A DNA stretch of 64,000 bases, from NCBI RefSeq assembly GCF_024741135.1, contig NZ_JANSUY010000014.1, positions 62,001 through 126,000 of the forward strand. The letters are read 5' to 3'. Origin of the DNA: Aquiflexum gelatinilyticum. Lineage in GTDB: Bacteria; Bacteroidota; Bacteroidia; Cytophagales; Cyclobacteriaceae. The notes beneath the pieces are model-generated. The model worked only from the letters and a program-made list of their open reading frames with translations, ran no database searches and was not told the DNA's origin. This document shows positions 34,933-44,232 of this stretch, one piece after another (the first letter of the stretch is position 1; each line of letters opens with the position of its first letter). The translations under genes were made by a program, and so were the position numbers.

Positions 34933-37920
34933 TTATCTTCTATCCAACAGGCTTCCTCCGGCTGAACCAGGCCCAAGGATTTTTTCCAATTCCGCTTTGA
35001 GATTTCCGGCAATCTCAGAATACCCTCTTTCATCCAACAACGGGATAAAAAACTTCAGCATTTCGATCGAAATCATTGCTTCCCGGTCATAATCCCGACC
35101 TGTCTTTTTGTAAAACTCCAACATCTGAATAGACTTATGGGAAATTTTATCTACCACATCTAAAGCAAGGTCATCTTCCCCAACCTCAAACAACAAAGGC
35201 ACCGACTGACCACTTGCCAAATCATAGGCAACAGCCTCATGCGGCATGACCTTCATACTGAATTTCAACAATTCCGCAGCCCTTTCCATATCCTCTTCGT
35301 CTAACAACGCAATGGCAATACTGTTTACCGCAGAGCGGTGATTGGAGGTAAATCTCCTGAATTCATCATCGAAATAATTGTCAGGATTGTCCATTCCCCT
35401 GAAAGCAAACTTCTCCATCATATTGGTATAAGCTAGGTCGGTATTCACCAATTCGGTTCTCATCCCCTCAGGTTTTCTCACAGGAAGTAGTCTATATGTC
35501 ATGCCTTCCATCACCACATAATCTTCAATATCCAAGGTAATGGTTGACAGAGAAGTATTGTTGAAGTAAATCGGTCTTTCCCAATTATTTGTGGTAATCA
35601 GGTCGATCAGCATCAGGTTACCTTTTGTGAGGTAATTCCCTTTGATCCTGAGGTTGATTTGCTCGGTCATCAGACCTTCCATTGACTCGGGGATTAGGCC
35701 TTGGTTATAGACATTTTCCAGGTCGACATCTAAGATCAGGTTCCTCGAAGGCACCATGTTATAGGTATTTTTGCTTCCTGACGCTGCCAATTTCAAAAGA
35801 TCACTGCCGTTGTTGAGGAGTTTGAGGTATTCTGAAGCTGAGATGGCTTGAAGGTTCTCTCTTTCCATTACATAAAGGACATCATTGGTGCCTTTTTTAT
35901 AATTTTTTGGATCCAAAGAAAATGGCAAAGCAGCCGATTCATTGACCGGACGGGCCATTTGCTCCACATACCAATCTGTATCAAAGTAACTCAATACCAC
36001 CACCCGCACATCAGTTCTGAAGCCTTCAACCTCCTGTACATACCAAAGCGGGAAAGTGTCATTGTCACCACCGGTAAACAAAATTGCATTTGGAGCACAT
36101 GAAGCAAGGAAGTTTCTGGCTGAATCAACAGAGAAAAATCTTCCCTGTCTGTTGTGGTCGTCCCAGTTTTGGTTGGCCATCAATACCGCCACCGGCACAG
36201 TCGCGAGCGTGGCGATGATACCTGCCACGACGAGATTCTTGTTCAATCTTTCTATATAGTATGCCAAGGCCATCACGCCAAGACCTATCCAAATCGCAAA
36301 AGCATAGAAAGAACCCACATAGATATAATCCCTTTCTCGAGGCTCAACAGGCGGAGAATTGAGGTATAATACCAATACAACACCCATCATCAGAAACAAC
36401 ATGGCTGAGATAAAGAAAGACTTGTTGTCTTTTTTTGCCTGAAAGACCAAACCGATCAAACCCAAAATCAAAGGCAGCATCAGGTAGTTGTTATGCGCTT
36501 TGTTTTCTTTGATATAATCAGGATAGATATCTGAGAAAAAATCTGTGATTCCCATCCAAGGCGCATCTGCAAAATCACTTTCCCTTCCTGAGAAATTCCA
36601 CATAAAATACCTCCAATACATATGCCCAAGCTGATGGGTAAACATAAAATAGAGGTTGTCTCCGAAAGTTGGTTTTTGACCTTCTCTCAATCCAAGCTTC
36701 GATTGGTAGATTTGTTTGTGGCGGTCTTGGGTGGAATAAATCCTTGGTAGGATGGTTGTCCTCGCAGGATCATATTCATTGACTGTAGAATAATCCACGA
36801 TTTCATACCTGTCTGTTCCTTTCATATAAATTGGGGCACCCTCTTTTTGATCAACCAATTCGGCATCAAAATACTGACCATGGATCAAAGGACGATAACC
36901 ATATTGCTCCCTTTTCAAGTAAGAAACATAGCTGATGATATCCTTTGGCGCATTTTCATTGATGACAGGATCTTGGTTGGCACGGATGACAATAAGCGCG
37001 TATGACCCATAACCAATCAGAATAAATACAAGGGAAACCAAAACAGTATTGAGAATGACTTTTCCTTTTTTGATGGAATAGAGAATTCCATAAATCACGG
37101 AACCCAAAAACAAAGCGGAAAAGAAAACTATTCCAGATCCAAATGGCAACCCAATGCTGTTGACAAAGAAAATCTCCATGGAACCTGCAAGACTTGGAAG
37201 CCCGGGGATGATCAAATTGTTGATGATAATCAATGCAACGCCACCCAATAAAAGGGCAATGATACCTCCTTTGAGATTTGGATTAGGATATTTTTTGAAA
37301 TACACCACCAAAGCCAAAGCCGGTAAAGTAACAAGGTTCAGCAAGTGGACACCAATCGATAATCCCACCAAATAGGCGATAAATATCATCCATCTGTTTT
37401 CTTCCTTTTGGTCTTCGATCACATCCCACTTCAGAAATGCCCAAATGACTATCGCTGTAAAGAAGGAAGACATGGCATACACTTCTGCTTCCACGGCAGA
37501 GAACCAAAAACTGTCTGTAAAAGTATAGATGAGAGAACCCACCACACCTGCACCCATCAGGGTGATGATTTGGCCTTTGGTTTCTGTTCCTTTTTGAATC
37601 TGGAAAAGTCTACGACCGAATAAGGTAATGGTCCAAAACAGGAAAAGCACTGTAAATCCTGAGAAAACAGCACTTCCGACATTCATCCAATAGGCTACAG
37701 CTAATCCGTCTCCGAATGCCAGAAATCCGAACATTCTATAAATCAACAGGAAAAACGGCGCTCCCGGAGGATGTGGTACCTGCAGTTTGTAGGATACAGC
37801 TATGAATTCTCCCGGATCCCAAAAACTGGCGGTCTGTTCCACTGTCAATATAAAGACGGTAGTTGATAGAAGAAAAACCAGCCATCCTGTGAGGTTATTG
37901 GCCTTTTGATAGTCAAGCAT
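34933..37920 (-). CDS. DUF2723 family membrane protein (glycosyltransferase-like)
   Basis: A 995-residue multi-pass membrane protein of the DUF2723 family, related to the eukaryotic TMEM260 O-mannosyltransferase and GT-C fold enzymes. The diagnostic opening is FWDPGEFIAVSYKLQVPHPPGAP (Asp-Pro-Gly-Glu and the His-Pro-Pro-Gly block) in the first extracytoplasmic loop. About 12 helices extend to residue 590. A large soluble C-terminal part includes FTGGDNDTFPLWYVQEV and ends in helical repeat-like segments (DMERAAELLKFSMKVMP). The likely role is transfer of a sugar to secreted proteins, by inference from the family. It is monocistronic, with an intrinsic terminator. Confidence 0.9.
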   Translation of the reverse strand: MLDYQKANNLTGWLVFLLSTTVFILTVEQTASFWDPGEFIAVSYKLQVPHPPGAPFFLLIYRMFGFLAFGDGLAVAYWMNVGSAVFSGFTVLFLFWTITLFGRRLFQIQKGTETKGQIITLMGAGVVGSLIYTFTDSFWFSAVEAEVYAMSSFFTAIVIWAFLKWDVIEDQKEENRWMIFIAYLVGLSIGVHLLNLVTLPALALVVYFKKYPNPNLKGGIIALLLGGVALIIINNLIIPGLPSLAGSMEIFFVNSIGLPFGSGIVFFSALFLGSVIYGILYSIKKGKVILNTVLVSLVFILIGYGSYALIVIRANQDPVINENAPKDIISYVSYLKREQYGYRPLIHGQYFDAELVDQKEGAPIYMKGTDRYEIVDYSTVNEYDPARTTILPRIYSTQDRHKQIYQSKLGLREGQKPTFGDNLYFMFTHQLGHMYWRYFMWNFSGRESDFADAPWMGITDFFSDIYPDYIKENKAHNNYLMLPLILGLIGLVFQAKKDNKSFFISAMLFLMMGVVLVLYLNSPPVEPRERDYIYVGSFYAFAIWIGLGVMALAYYIERLNKNLVVAGIIATLATVPVAVLMANQNWDDHNRQGRFFSVDSARNFLASCAPNAILFTGGDNDTFPLWYVQEVEGFRTDVRVVVLSYFDTDWYVEQMARPVNESAALPFSLDPKNYKKGTNDVLYVMERENLQAISASEYLKLLNNGSDLLKLAASGSKNTYNMVPSRNLILDVDLENVYNQGLIPESMEGLMTEQINLRIKGNYLTKGNLMLIDLITTNNWERPIYFNNTSLSTITLDIEDYVVMEGMTYRLLPVRKPEGMRTELVNTDLAYTNMMEKFAFRGMDNPDNYFDDEFRRFTSNHRSAVNSIAIALLDEEDMERAAELLKFSMKVMPHEAVAYDLASGQSVPLLFEVGEDDLALDVVDKISHKSIQMLEFYKKTGRDYDREAMISIEMLKFFIPLLDERGYSEIAGNLKAELEKILGPGSAGGSLLDRR

Positions 37921-38000
37921 TGTTTTTGAAATAATAGTTTCGGGCGAAAATAATCAATAAATCCTAATCCATCTGTTTTTTAACAGCATTTAAGGTATTG

Positions 38001-38043
38001 TGATAAAAATTACTGTTCAACATTGGCCCTGTCTGTAGCTTTG
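38001..38043 (+). promoter_or_regulatory. trxA promoter with Crp/Fnr-like box
   Basis: TGATAAAAATTA (38001-38012, one mismatch to TGAY-N4-RTCA, preceded by TTG) and a perfect -7 box TAGCTTTG (38036-38043). Palindrome centre to first base of the -7 box is 29.5 bp. Confidence 0.6.
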
Positions 38044-38065
38044 TATCATCTAAATAATAATAACC

Positions 38066-38386
38066 ATGAGTGCACAACCAAAAACATTCAGCGAATTGAT
38101 TTCAGGCGACCAACCTGTTTTGGTGGATTTCTTTGCCACCTGGTGCGGTCCCTGCAAAATGATGCAACCTATACTAGAAGATACAGCCCGTCAGGTGGGT
38201 GATAAAGTCAAAATCATCAAAGTGGATGTGGACCGAAATCCCTATGCCGCCAGTGCGTATCAGGTTAGAGGTGTTCCGACTTTGATTTTGTTCCAAAACG
38301 GTAAACCCCTTTGGAGACAATCAGGCGTCGTTCCTGCCAATCAATTGGTCAAAGTAATAGAGGACAACTTGAGTCAGAAAGTGTAA
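38066..38386 (+). CDS. trxA: thioredoxin
   Basis: Cytoplasmic dithiol-disulfide oxidoreductase of 106 residues with the classical active site Cys27-Gly-Pro-Cys30 (ATWCGPCKMM), the conserved cis-Pro in VRGVPTLILF and the Gly near the end (WRQSGVVPANQL). Length and fold are standard for TrxA. It is transcribed from a promoter with a Crp/Fnr-like box and lies 86 bp upstream of a persulfide-handling enzyme that also has its own box. Reduced thioredoxin is a plausible sulfur acceptor for a rhodanese, by general knowledge of these enzymes. Confidence 0.94.
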   Translation: MSAQPKTFSELISGDQPVLVDFFATWCGPCKMMQPILEDTARQVGDKVKIIKVDVDRNPYAASAYQVRGVPTLILFQNGKPLWRQSGVVPANQLVKVIEDNLSQKV

Positions 38387-38396
38387 TTTGAAAATG

Positions 38397-38439
38397 TGAC
38401 AAAAGTCATTTTAAAGAAAAATACAGAAAGATAATTTTA
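38397..38439 (+). promoter_or_regulatory. Crp/Fnr-type promoter of the CstB-like gene
   Basis: Perfect palindrome TGACAAAAGTCA at 38397-38408, and -7 box TAATTTTA (one mismatch) at 38432-38439. Centre to first base of the -7 box: 29.5 bp, the same spacing as at trxA and the first porin gene. Confidence 0.7.
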
Positions 38440-38472
38440 CATATCATTCAACTGAAAAAATAAAAAAAGCAT

Positions 38473-39891
38473 ATGACAATTGAACAGATCTATACCGGAT
38501 GTTTGGCTCAGGGAGCCTACTATATCGAGTCTGATGGCGAAGCTGCTGTCATTGACCCTTTGAGAGAGGTACAGCCATATATAGAAAAGGCAGAAAGAAG
38601 GGGAGATACCATCAAGTATGTGTTTGAAACCCACTTTCACGCTGACTTTGTTTCAGGTCACAAGGATTTATCCATCAAAACCGGTGCACCGATTGTATTC
38701 GGACCTACCGGGATGAAGATGGGATTTGATGCCATCGTAGCCAAAGACGGTCAGGAATTTCCGCTTGGCAAAGCAAAAATCAGGGTAATCCATACTCCCG
38801 GACATACCATGGAAAGTACCTGCTTCCTTTTGATCAATGAGGAAGGAAAAGAGGAAGCCTTGTTTACAGGTGATACTTTGTTTATCGGAGATGTGGGAAG
38901 ACCTGACCTTGCGCAGAAAGTCATTGCTGACTTGACCCAAGACAAGCTTGCAGCCCATCTCTATGATTCATTGAGAGATAAAATCATGCCCTTGGCTGAT
39001 GATATTATCGTCTATCCAGCACACGGTGCGGGAAGTGCATGTGGCAAAAACATGAGCAAAGAGACTACCGACACTTTGGGCAATCAGAAGAAGACCAACT
39101 ATGCACTTCAGGAGATGACCAAAGAGGAATTTATCAAGGAAGTGACTACAGGACTTACACCTCCTCCCGCTTATTTCCCTCAAAATGTTATGATGAATAT
39201 CCAAGGATATGAGTCTATTGATACAGTTTTGAACAGAGGATTCAATCCACTAAGTCCTGCGGCATTTGAGGCTGCAGCCAACGAAACAGGTGCGGTTGTT
39301 ATCGATACAAGAGATGCGCAGGTTTTTGCAAAAGGTTTTATCCCCAACTCTATCAACATCGGTATCGATGGAAGTTTTGCGGTATGGGTAGGAGCATTGG
39401 TTCCGGACCTCAAGCAGGAAATCCTGATCGTAGCTGAGGAGGGAAGAGAAGAAGAAGTCATCACAAGATTGGCTAGAGTTGGATATGACTTCTGTATTGG
39501 ATACCTCAAGGGTGGTTTTGAAGCTTGGAAGGCCGATGGCAGAGAAGTAGATTCTATCAAAACTGTAACTACTGACGAGCTATCCCACATCATCGAAAAA
39601 GAAGGTGCAAATATCCTGGATGTAAGGAAAAACAGTGAATACCTTAGCGAACATGTGATTGATGCAGAAAACGCGCCGTTGGATTATATCAATGACAGCA
39701 TGGCTCAGATCAATAAAGACAAGACCTACTATGTCCACTGTGCAGGAGGTTATAGATCAATGGTGTTCATTTCCATACTGAAAGCAAGAGGTTTTGACAA
39801 TCTCGTGGATATCAAAGGAGGATTTGACGCCATCAAGGATTCCGCTTTGTTCAAAGTAAGCGACTATGTATGTCCTACTACCTTGCTCTAA
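38473..39891 (+). CDS. CstB-like persulfide dioxygenase-sulfurtransferase
   Basis: A 472-residue three-domain protein. Residues 1 to about 240 are a metallo-beta-lactamase fold of the ETHE1 type with metal ligands in THFHADFVSGH (His54, His56, Asp58). Then comes a rhodanese-like domain (about 265-355) in which the active-site loop reads AEEGREEE, without Cys, and an active rhodanese (about 365-470) with Cys423 in VHCAGGYRSM. This order, dioxygenase, inactive rhodanese, active rhodanese, is that of Staphylococcus aureus CstB, which converts persulfides to thiosulfate. It has its own Crp/Fnr-type promoter and a strong terminator, and lies between thioredoxin and a sulfur transport unit. Confidence 0.85.
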   Translation: MTIEQIYTGCLAQGAYYIESDGEAAVIDPLREVQPYIEKAERRGDTIKYVFETHFHADFVSGHKDLSIKTGAPIVFGPTGMKMGFDAIVAKDGQEFPLGKAKIRVIHTPGHTMESTCFLLINEEGKEEALFTGDTLFIGDVGRPDLAQKVIADLTQDKLAAHLYDSLRDKIMPLADDIIVYPAHGAGSACGKNMSKETTDTLGNQKKTNYALQEMTKEEFIKEVTTGLTPPPAYFPQNVMMNIQGYESIDTVLNRGFNPLSPAAFEAAANETGAVVIDTRDAQVFAKGFIPNSINIGIDGSFAVWVGALVPDLKQEILIVAEEGREEEVITRLARVGYDFCIGYLKGGFEAWKADGREVDSIKTVTTDELSHIIEKEGANILDVRKNSEYLSEHVIDAENAPLDYINDSMAQINKDKTYYVHCAGGYRSMVFISILKARGFDNLVDIKGGFDAIKDSALFKVSDYVCPTTLL

Positions 39892-39925
39892 AAAGTAATT
39901 ACAGAAGAGTTGTGTTTTACCCCAC

Positions 39926-39953
39926 ATGGCAAGACTTCGGTCTTGCCATTTTC
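39926..39953 (+). terminator. intrinsic terminator of the CstB-like gene
   Basis: A 10-bp perfect stem ATGGCAAGAC / GTCTTGCCAT (39926-39935, 39940-39949) with a TTCG tetraloop and TTTTC after it. Confidence 0.9.
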
Positions 39954-39971
39954 ATTTCGAATCAAAAAAAG

Positions 39972-40014
39972 TGATAAATGTCACTGTAATTGGATGGAAA
40001 TCTGGGCAATTTTG
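39972..40014 (+). promoter_or_regulatory. Crp/Fnr-type promoter of the porin/YeeE unit
   Basis: TGATAAATGTCA at 39972-39983 (extended GTGAT-AAAT-GTCAC) and -7 box CAATTTTG (one mismatch) at 40007-40014. Spacing centre to -7 box is again 29.5 bp. A start site just after the -7 box would leave almost no leader before the ATG at 40021. Confidence 0.7.
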
Positions 40015-40020
40015 AATACA

Positions 40021-41409
40021 ATGCGATTGATCAGTTTGATGCTGTTTTTGGGGTTAATTTTCCCAACAGTAGCGCAGGAAAATCACATAGATTCACTTTC
40101 GGGCCATGAAGAATCCGGCAGGAAATTGGGACATGATCTTGAAAAAGGAAAATTTGATTTCCACATCAGGTCATTTCTTATGTCTACCCATAACAGGGGA
40201 GACTTGCTTGATTATTCAGCACTGGGAGTTGGTGCGGGATTGGGTTACCTCAGCCCGGTATATAAAGGATTCCAAGTAGGGTTCAGTGGCTTTTTTGTGT
40301 TTCAGTTGTTTGAAAACAATCTTGCTGTAGCTGATCCAACTACCGGTGCAGGCAATAGGTATGAAATCCTGCTGTTTGACATGCACGATCCTGAGAATAT
40401 GACGGATCTTGACAGATTGGAAGAGTTCTTTATTTCTTACAAAAGAGGAAATTTTAGAACGGTCTTTGGAAGACAAAAGATCAATTCGCCTTTTCTCAAT
40501 GAACAGGACAACAGGATGAGGCCCAATATATTTAGTGGACTTACTGTCAATTACCAAAAGTCCAAATGGGAAACAACAGCTTCTTGGTTGAGTGCAGTAA
40601 CCATAAGGGGGACTGTGGATTGGTTTAGTATGGAAGAATCGTTTGGGGTGTATCCTTTTGGGAGAAATCCATTTGGAAAACCATCCAATTATTCCCATAA
40701 CATTTCTTCAAAAGGAATGGGTATGATCGGACTGAAGTATCGAAAAGATGGTTTTTCCGCTCAGGGATGGAATTATTTTGCAGAAAATGTCTTTAACATG
40801 AGTTTTTTGCAAGGTGATTATGTTCTTGATCTTGGACATGCCTCGGTCGACTTGGGCGGTCAGGGTTTCTTTCAGACAGCTGTCAATGGCGGAGGAAACT
40901 CAGAAATTGAAAAGACCTACATGCTTCCGGATGAAAAGTCATTTGGATTTGGTGCAAAAATCGGACTGAACTCAGGACGGCATCACATTTCAGCCAATTT
41001 TCTTGGAATAAATGACAGGGGTAGATTCCTTTTCCCACGAGAATGGGGCAGGGAAAACTTCTATGCAAGTATGTCACGGGAGAGGTATGAGGGAAGTGGT
41101 GATATGGATGCGTTGGTCTTCAAATATGCTTATGATACGCCTATCAATGGTTTGAATGCGCAGTTTGGAGCAGGCAAAGTCAATCATGGAGGGTTGGATT
41201 CATTCAAAACAAACAAATACGGAATCCCATCTTATTACCACTTTACAGGTCTATTGGACTACAGATTCAGCAATTACCTAGAAGGATTGGATATTCAGTT
41301 TATGGTAGCCCAAAAAACTGCCCAAAACCAGGACGAAGTTCCCGACAAGTATAGGATCAATAGGGTAGATATGTGGAATTTAAACTTTATTATTGATTAC
41401 AGATTTTAA
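40021..41409 (+). CDS. OprD-like outer-membrane porin (first copy)
   Basis: A 462-residue outer-membrane protein. The start at 40021 gives a proper signal peptide (MRLISLMLFLGLIFPTVAQ); an in-frame ATG at 39994 lies upstream of the predicted -7 box and is rejected. Mature strands are typical of a porin and the line FGRQKINSPFLNEQDNRMRP followed by a 'GLTVNY' strand matches the OprD-type 'QDNRM' signature. Shared blocks with the second copy at 55049 include NRYEILLFD, SFGVYPFGRNPFGKPSNY and RFLFPREWGR. The gene shares a transcript with the YeeE/YedE pair (24 bp gap), so it probably admits a sulfur oxyanion; substrate is inferred. Confidence 0.82.
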   Translation: MRLISLMLFLGLIFPTVAQENHIDSLSGHEESGRKLGHDLEKGKFDFHIRSFLMSTHNRGDLLDYSALGVGAGLGYLSPVYKGFQVGFSGFFVFQLFENNLAVADPTTGAGNRYEILLFDMHDPENMTDLDRLEEFFISYKRGNFRTVFGRQKINSPFLNEQDNRMRPNIFSGLTVNYQKSKWETTASWLSAVTIRGTVDWFSMEESFGVYPFGRNPFGKPSNYSHNISSKGMGMIGLKYRKDGFSAQGWNYFAENVFNMSFLQGDYVLDLGHASVDLGGQGFFQTAVNGGGNSEIEKTYMLPDEKSFGFGAKIGLNSGRHHISANFLGINDRGRFLFPREWGRENFYASMSRERYEGSGDMDALVFKYAYDTPINGLNAQFGAGKVNHGGLDSFKTNKYGIPSYYHFTGLLDYRFSNYLEGLDIQFMVAQKTAQNQDEVPDKYRINRVDMWNLNFIIDYRF

Positions 41410-41433
41410 AACTAAACAAACAAAAAGAATACA

Positions 41434-42015
41434 ATGGAACAGTTTATTGAATGGATTAAGCAGCCTTGGCCTTGGTGGATAGCTGGTCCGATGATCGGGC
41501 TTATCGTCCCTACTTTGTTGATTGTCGGAGGCAAAGCCTTCGGGATATCTTCCTCCTTGAGGCACGTCTGCGCTATGTGTGTGCCGGCTAATATTCCTTT
41601 CTTTACCTATGATTGGAAAAAGGAATTGTGGAACATCGCATTTGTCATCGGTGTCGCCATCGGAGGCTTTATTGGCCATAACTTACTTGCAAATCCTGAA
41701 ATGATAGAAGTTGCCGAGTCCACACAGCGTGATTTGGCTGCTCTTGGTATCACGGATTACAGAAGCATCATGCCTCACGAGATTTTCACTTGGGAGAATT
41801 TATTTACCGCTAAAGGCTTACTGTTCTTCGTAATAGGTGGATTCTTGGTAGGATTCGGTACCAGGTACGCAGGAGGATGTACTTCAGGACACGCGATCAT
41901 GGGTATCAGTTCGTTGCAGTGGCCGTCAGTCGTCGCCACGATCTTCTTCATGGCAGGAGGATTCTTGATGACGCATCTCTTTCTTGGTCCTTTGATGAAA
42001 TTAGTAGGCTTTTAA
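41434..42015 (+). CDS. YeeE/YedE family sulfur transporter, first half
   Basis: A 193-residue membrane protein of the YeeE/YedE (DUF395) family with about five helices. The signature GFGTRYAGGCTSGHAIMGISSLQWPSVVATI contains the functionally important Cys of the thiosulfate transporter TsuA and PmpA proteins. In this family one protein or a pair of half-size proteins moves thiosulfate or reduced sulfur; here the pair is completed by the next gene 13 bp downstream. The N-terminal segment carries a short periplasmic CAMCVPANIPF. It is the second gene of the porin operon. Confidence 0.92.
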   Translation: MEQFIEWIKQPWPWWIAGPMIGLIVPTLLIVGGKAFGISSSLRHVCAMCVPANIPFFTYDWKKELWNIAFVIGVAIGGFIGHNLLANPEMIEVAESTQRDLAALGITDYRSIMPHEIFTWENLFTAKGLLFFVIGGFLVGFGTRYAGGCTSGHAIMGISSLQWPSVVATIFFMAGGFLMTHLFLGPLMKLVGF

Positions 42016-42028
42016 TCTTTAGAAAAAA

Positions 42029-42517
42029 ATGGGAACAGCAGTAAAAAAGGGAGAAAAACCGAATGCCGGAACAACTCCAAATAAAGAGCAAAAAGGCGAA
42101 AGTCCTTTGGAGTTATTGATGTACTTGATCATCGGAGTTGGTTTCGGTATTATTTTCATAAAAGCCGAAATTGTATCCTGGTTTAGGATCCAAGAGATGT
42201 TCAGGTTACAGTCATTCTTTATGTATGGCGTAATCGGATCAGCCATTGTGGTAGGTGCGCTTTCGATTCAGGTTATCAAATGGTTTAATATTAAGACTAT
42301 CAAAGGCGATAAAATCGTCATAACCGATAAGGAATTTAGAAAAGGACAGATCATCGGAGGATTTATCTTCGGATTGGGTTGGGCGCTGACAGGAGCGTGT
42401 CCGGGACCTCTTTTTGCACAAATAGGAAGTGGGTTCACTGTTATTCTGGTGACCTTAGTCAGCGCAGTAGCAGGCACTTGGGTTTATGGAAGGTTTTCCC
42501 ATAAATTACCAAATTAA
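42029..42517 (+). CDS. YeeE/YedE family sulfur transporter, second half
   Basis: A 162-residue membrane protein (DUF6691/YeeE-like) with four or five helices, the PmpB-type partner of the upstream gene. The conserved block IFGLGWALTGACPGPLFAQIGSG holds the second essential Cys. The N-terminus is hydrophilic (VKKGEKPNAGTTPNKEQKG), the remainder hydrophobic. Together the two genes form a split thiosulfate/sulfur transporter. A strong terminator lies 70 bp after the stop, closing the operon. Confidence 0.92.
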   Translation: MGTAVKKGEKPNAGTTPNKEQKGESPLELLMYLIIGVGFGIIFIKAEIVSWFRIQEMFRLQSFFMYGVIGSAIVVGALSIQVIKWFNIKTIKGDKIVITDKEFRKGQIIGGFIFGLGWALTGACPGPLFAQIGSGFTVILVTLVSAVAGTWVYGRFSHKLPN

Positions 42518-42990
42518 AAATACCCTATGTCTCTATTGGTATAGTATTTGTAGTTCAAAAACCTATAAATTGAACTTAAACACTGAGCCGCTTCCGAAGG
42601 GAAGTGGCTTTTTTTTTCAACTGCTAAAGAACCTTTTTTATGGACCTGAAAATATAATTCAGGGTTTTTCTTCAATTTTTTTTAGCGAATTGCAAAAAAA
42701 AAGATACCGAAATAGGTTAATCAAGGAAAATCACAAAGGGACATATTTATTTTAATATTTAACTATTTCTCTAAGGGTATTTTCATCTTTTTACTTTTTA
42801 CTGAATTGTTTTAATTCGCATTTTTTTAAAAATCATATCAATTTAAGTGTATATAATTATTGTTTTTATTATAAATAATGGTTTGTAATAAAAATTATCC
42901 TTTTTTTTTCTATAAAAGATGCTAAATTTAAAAACAAATTTCACCGTTTTTCTCTCTTTTTCTCAATCACCATAATCTATATTCTGACCA
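42518..42990. other. 473-bp gene-free region, strongly AT-rich
   Basis: Holds the terminator at 42586-42618 and then 370 bp of very AT-rich sequence with long T runs. A 20-nt string TTTTTTTAAAAATCATATCA at 42821-42840 is found again at 62480-62499. No gene, RNA or promoter was recognised with confidence; the AraC-type gene starts at its end. Confidence 0.7.
42586..42618 (+). terminator. intrinsic terminator of the porin/YeeE operon
   Basis: A 10-bp stem AGCCGCTTCC / GGAAGTGGCT (42586-42595, 42600-42609, one G-U pair), GAAG loop, and nine T (42609-42617). Confidence 0.9.
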
Positions 42991-44232
42991 ATGAATTTCC
43001 AGATTCTCTTTGTGGTAATGCTTCTCGCCACCGCCACTTTCAGCAGCCTGATTCTAATTTTCAACAAGGACAAAAGCATTCAGCCGATTAAGCTCCTTTA
43101 CACCTCTTTATTTTTTTATAACTTTTGTTTGCTTATCTATTATATATGGTTTGAAGCGGGTTTTATCAAAGAAGCTCCGTATTTACTACGGACAGTCAGC
43201 CCTTTTATGTACCTCTGTGCTCCTTTCTTTTTCTTGTTTTTCAGAAATTCACTTATTGGAAAGAGTGGTTTTAAAACCTTGGATGCCCTCCATTTTTTGC
43301 CATTTTTGATACATTTTATAGATCTGATTCCTTTTTACATTCAATCACAAGAAGTAAAATTGGCTTTGTCGGAAACTTTGACCTTAGATCCGGCCAAAAT
43401 CAATGTTGAAGCTAGCGGATTGATTCCTATCCAATTTCATTTCATCTTCAGGATAATTTTGCAGACAGTTTATTTTGGCTATTCAATCTATTTAGCCTTT
43501 AAGCACCGACCTGAAGTGTTTGATTTTTTTGGTGGAAAAAAGATTTGCAACGATTTTATGATTGCATTTATAGTATTGGGCTGGCTGGTGGTATTTCAGC
43601 TTGCTTATGCAGTGATTGAAAATTTAAACCTTTTGCATATTGTTGATTGGACTGCGGAGAATTATCTGATCAGAAGGATGTCTCTTCTTGGGCTGTTTTT
43701 TTTAAATCTTTTTGTGAATTTCAAGCCGGGGTTCCTTGTGGGTTTCCTTTCTGAAAAAGAAAGCAAGATGGAAGTGGAGGAAGAAATGCAAGTCAAGGTT
43801 ACCGACACAATTGCATTCCATATCCCAAATCTGCCTTCCAAAACTGCCAACGAAATACCTGATTTTATTTCCCAAATTGATACCGAACTGATCAAATCAC
43901 AGATTTTGAATGTAATTGAGGAAGAAAAGATTTTCGTGAAAAATGGAATTACTTTGAATCAGTTTGCCGGCAGGATCAATGTTTCACCAAAATCAGTGTC
44001 ATACATCATCAACAGGGAGTTTGGAAAAGGTTTTAATGAATTTTTAAATCAATACAGGGTAGAATACGCCATCTCAAAAATAGAGCAAGGCTACCTTGAT
44101 GATTATACACTGGAAGCTCTAGGAGAGATTTCTGGGTTTAATTCCCGGACTACTTTTTTCAATGCTTTTAAAAAAGAGATGGGGTTTAGTCCTTCTGAAT
44201 TCTGGAAAAAATTCCAAGAAATTCCCACTTGA
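42991..44232 (+). CDS. membrane-anchored AraC-family transcriptional regulator
   Basis: A 413-residue protein whose N-terminal 250 residues form seven hydrophobic helices, and whose C-terminal 100 residues are an AraC-type double helix-turn-helix (GITLNQFAGRINVSPKSVSYIINREF and TLEALGEISGFNSRTTFFNAFKKEMGFSPSEF). A charged linker (about 255-300) joins them. This 7TM-AraC architecture is common in Bacteroidetes; the ligand is unknown. It lies 600 bp upstream of the collagen-like gene, in the same orientation, so it may regulate that gene (inference only). The spacing to the previous operon argues for an independent transcript. Confidence 0.87.
   Translation: MNFQILFVVMLLATATFSSLILIFNKDKSIQPIKLLYTSLFFYNFCLLIYYIWFEAGFIKEAPYLLRTVSPFMYLCAPFFFLFFRNSLIGKSGFKTLDALHFLPFLIHFIDLIPFYIQSQEVKLALSETLTLDPAKINVEASGLIPIQFHFIFRIILQTVYFGYSIYLAFKHRPEVFDFFGGKKICNDFMIAFIVLGWLVVFQLAYAVIENLNLLHIVDWTAENYLIRRMSLLGLFFLNLFVNFKPGFLVGFLSEKESKMEVEEEMQVKVTDTIAFHIPNLPSKTANEIPDFISQIDTELIKSQILNVIEEEKIFVKNGITLNQFAGRINVSPKSVSYIINREFGKGFNEFLNQYRVEYAISKIEQGYLDDYTLEALGEISGFNSRTTFFNAFKKEMGFSPSEFWKKFQEIPT

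Noticed and set aside
39994-40020. Upstream ATG for the first porin gene
   Set aside because: It would place the -7 box inside the coding region and spoil the signal peptide; the ATG at 40021 gives a standard one.
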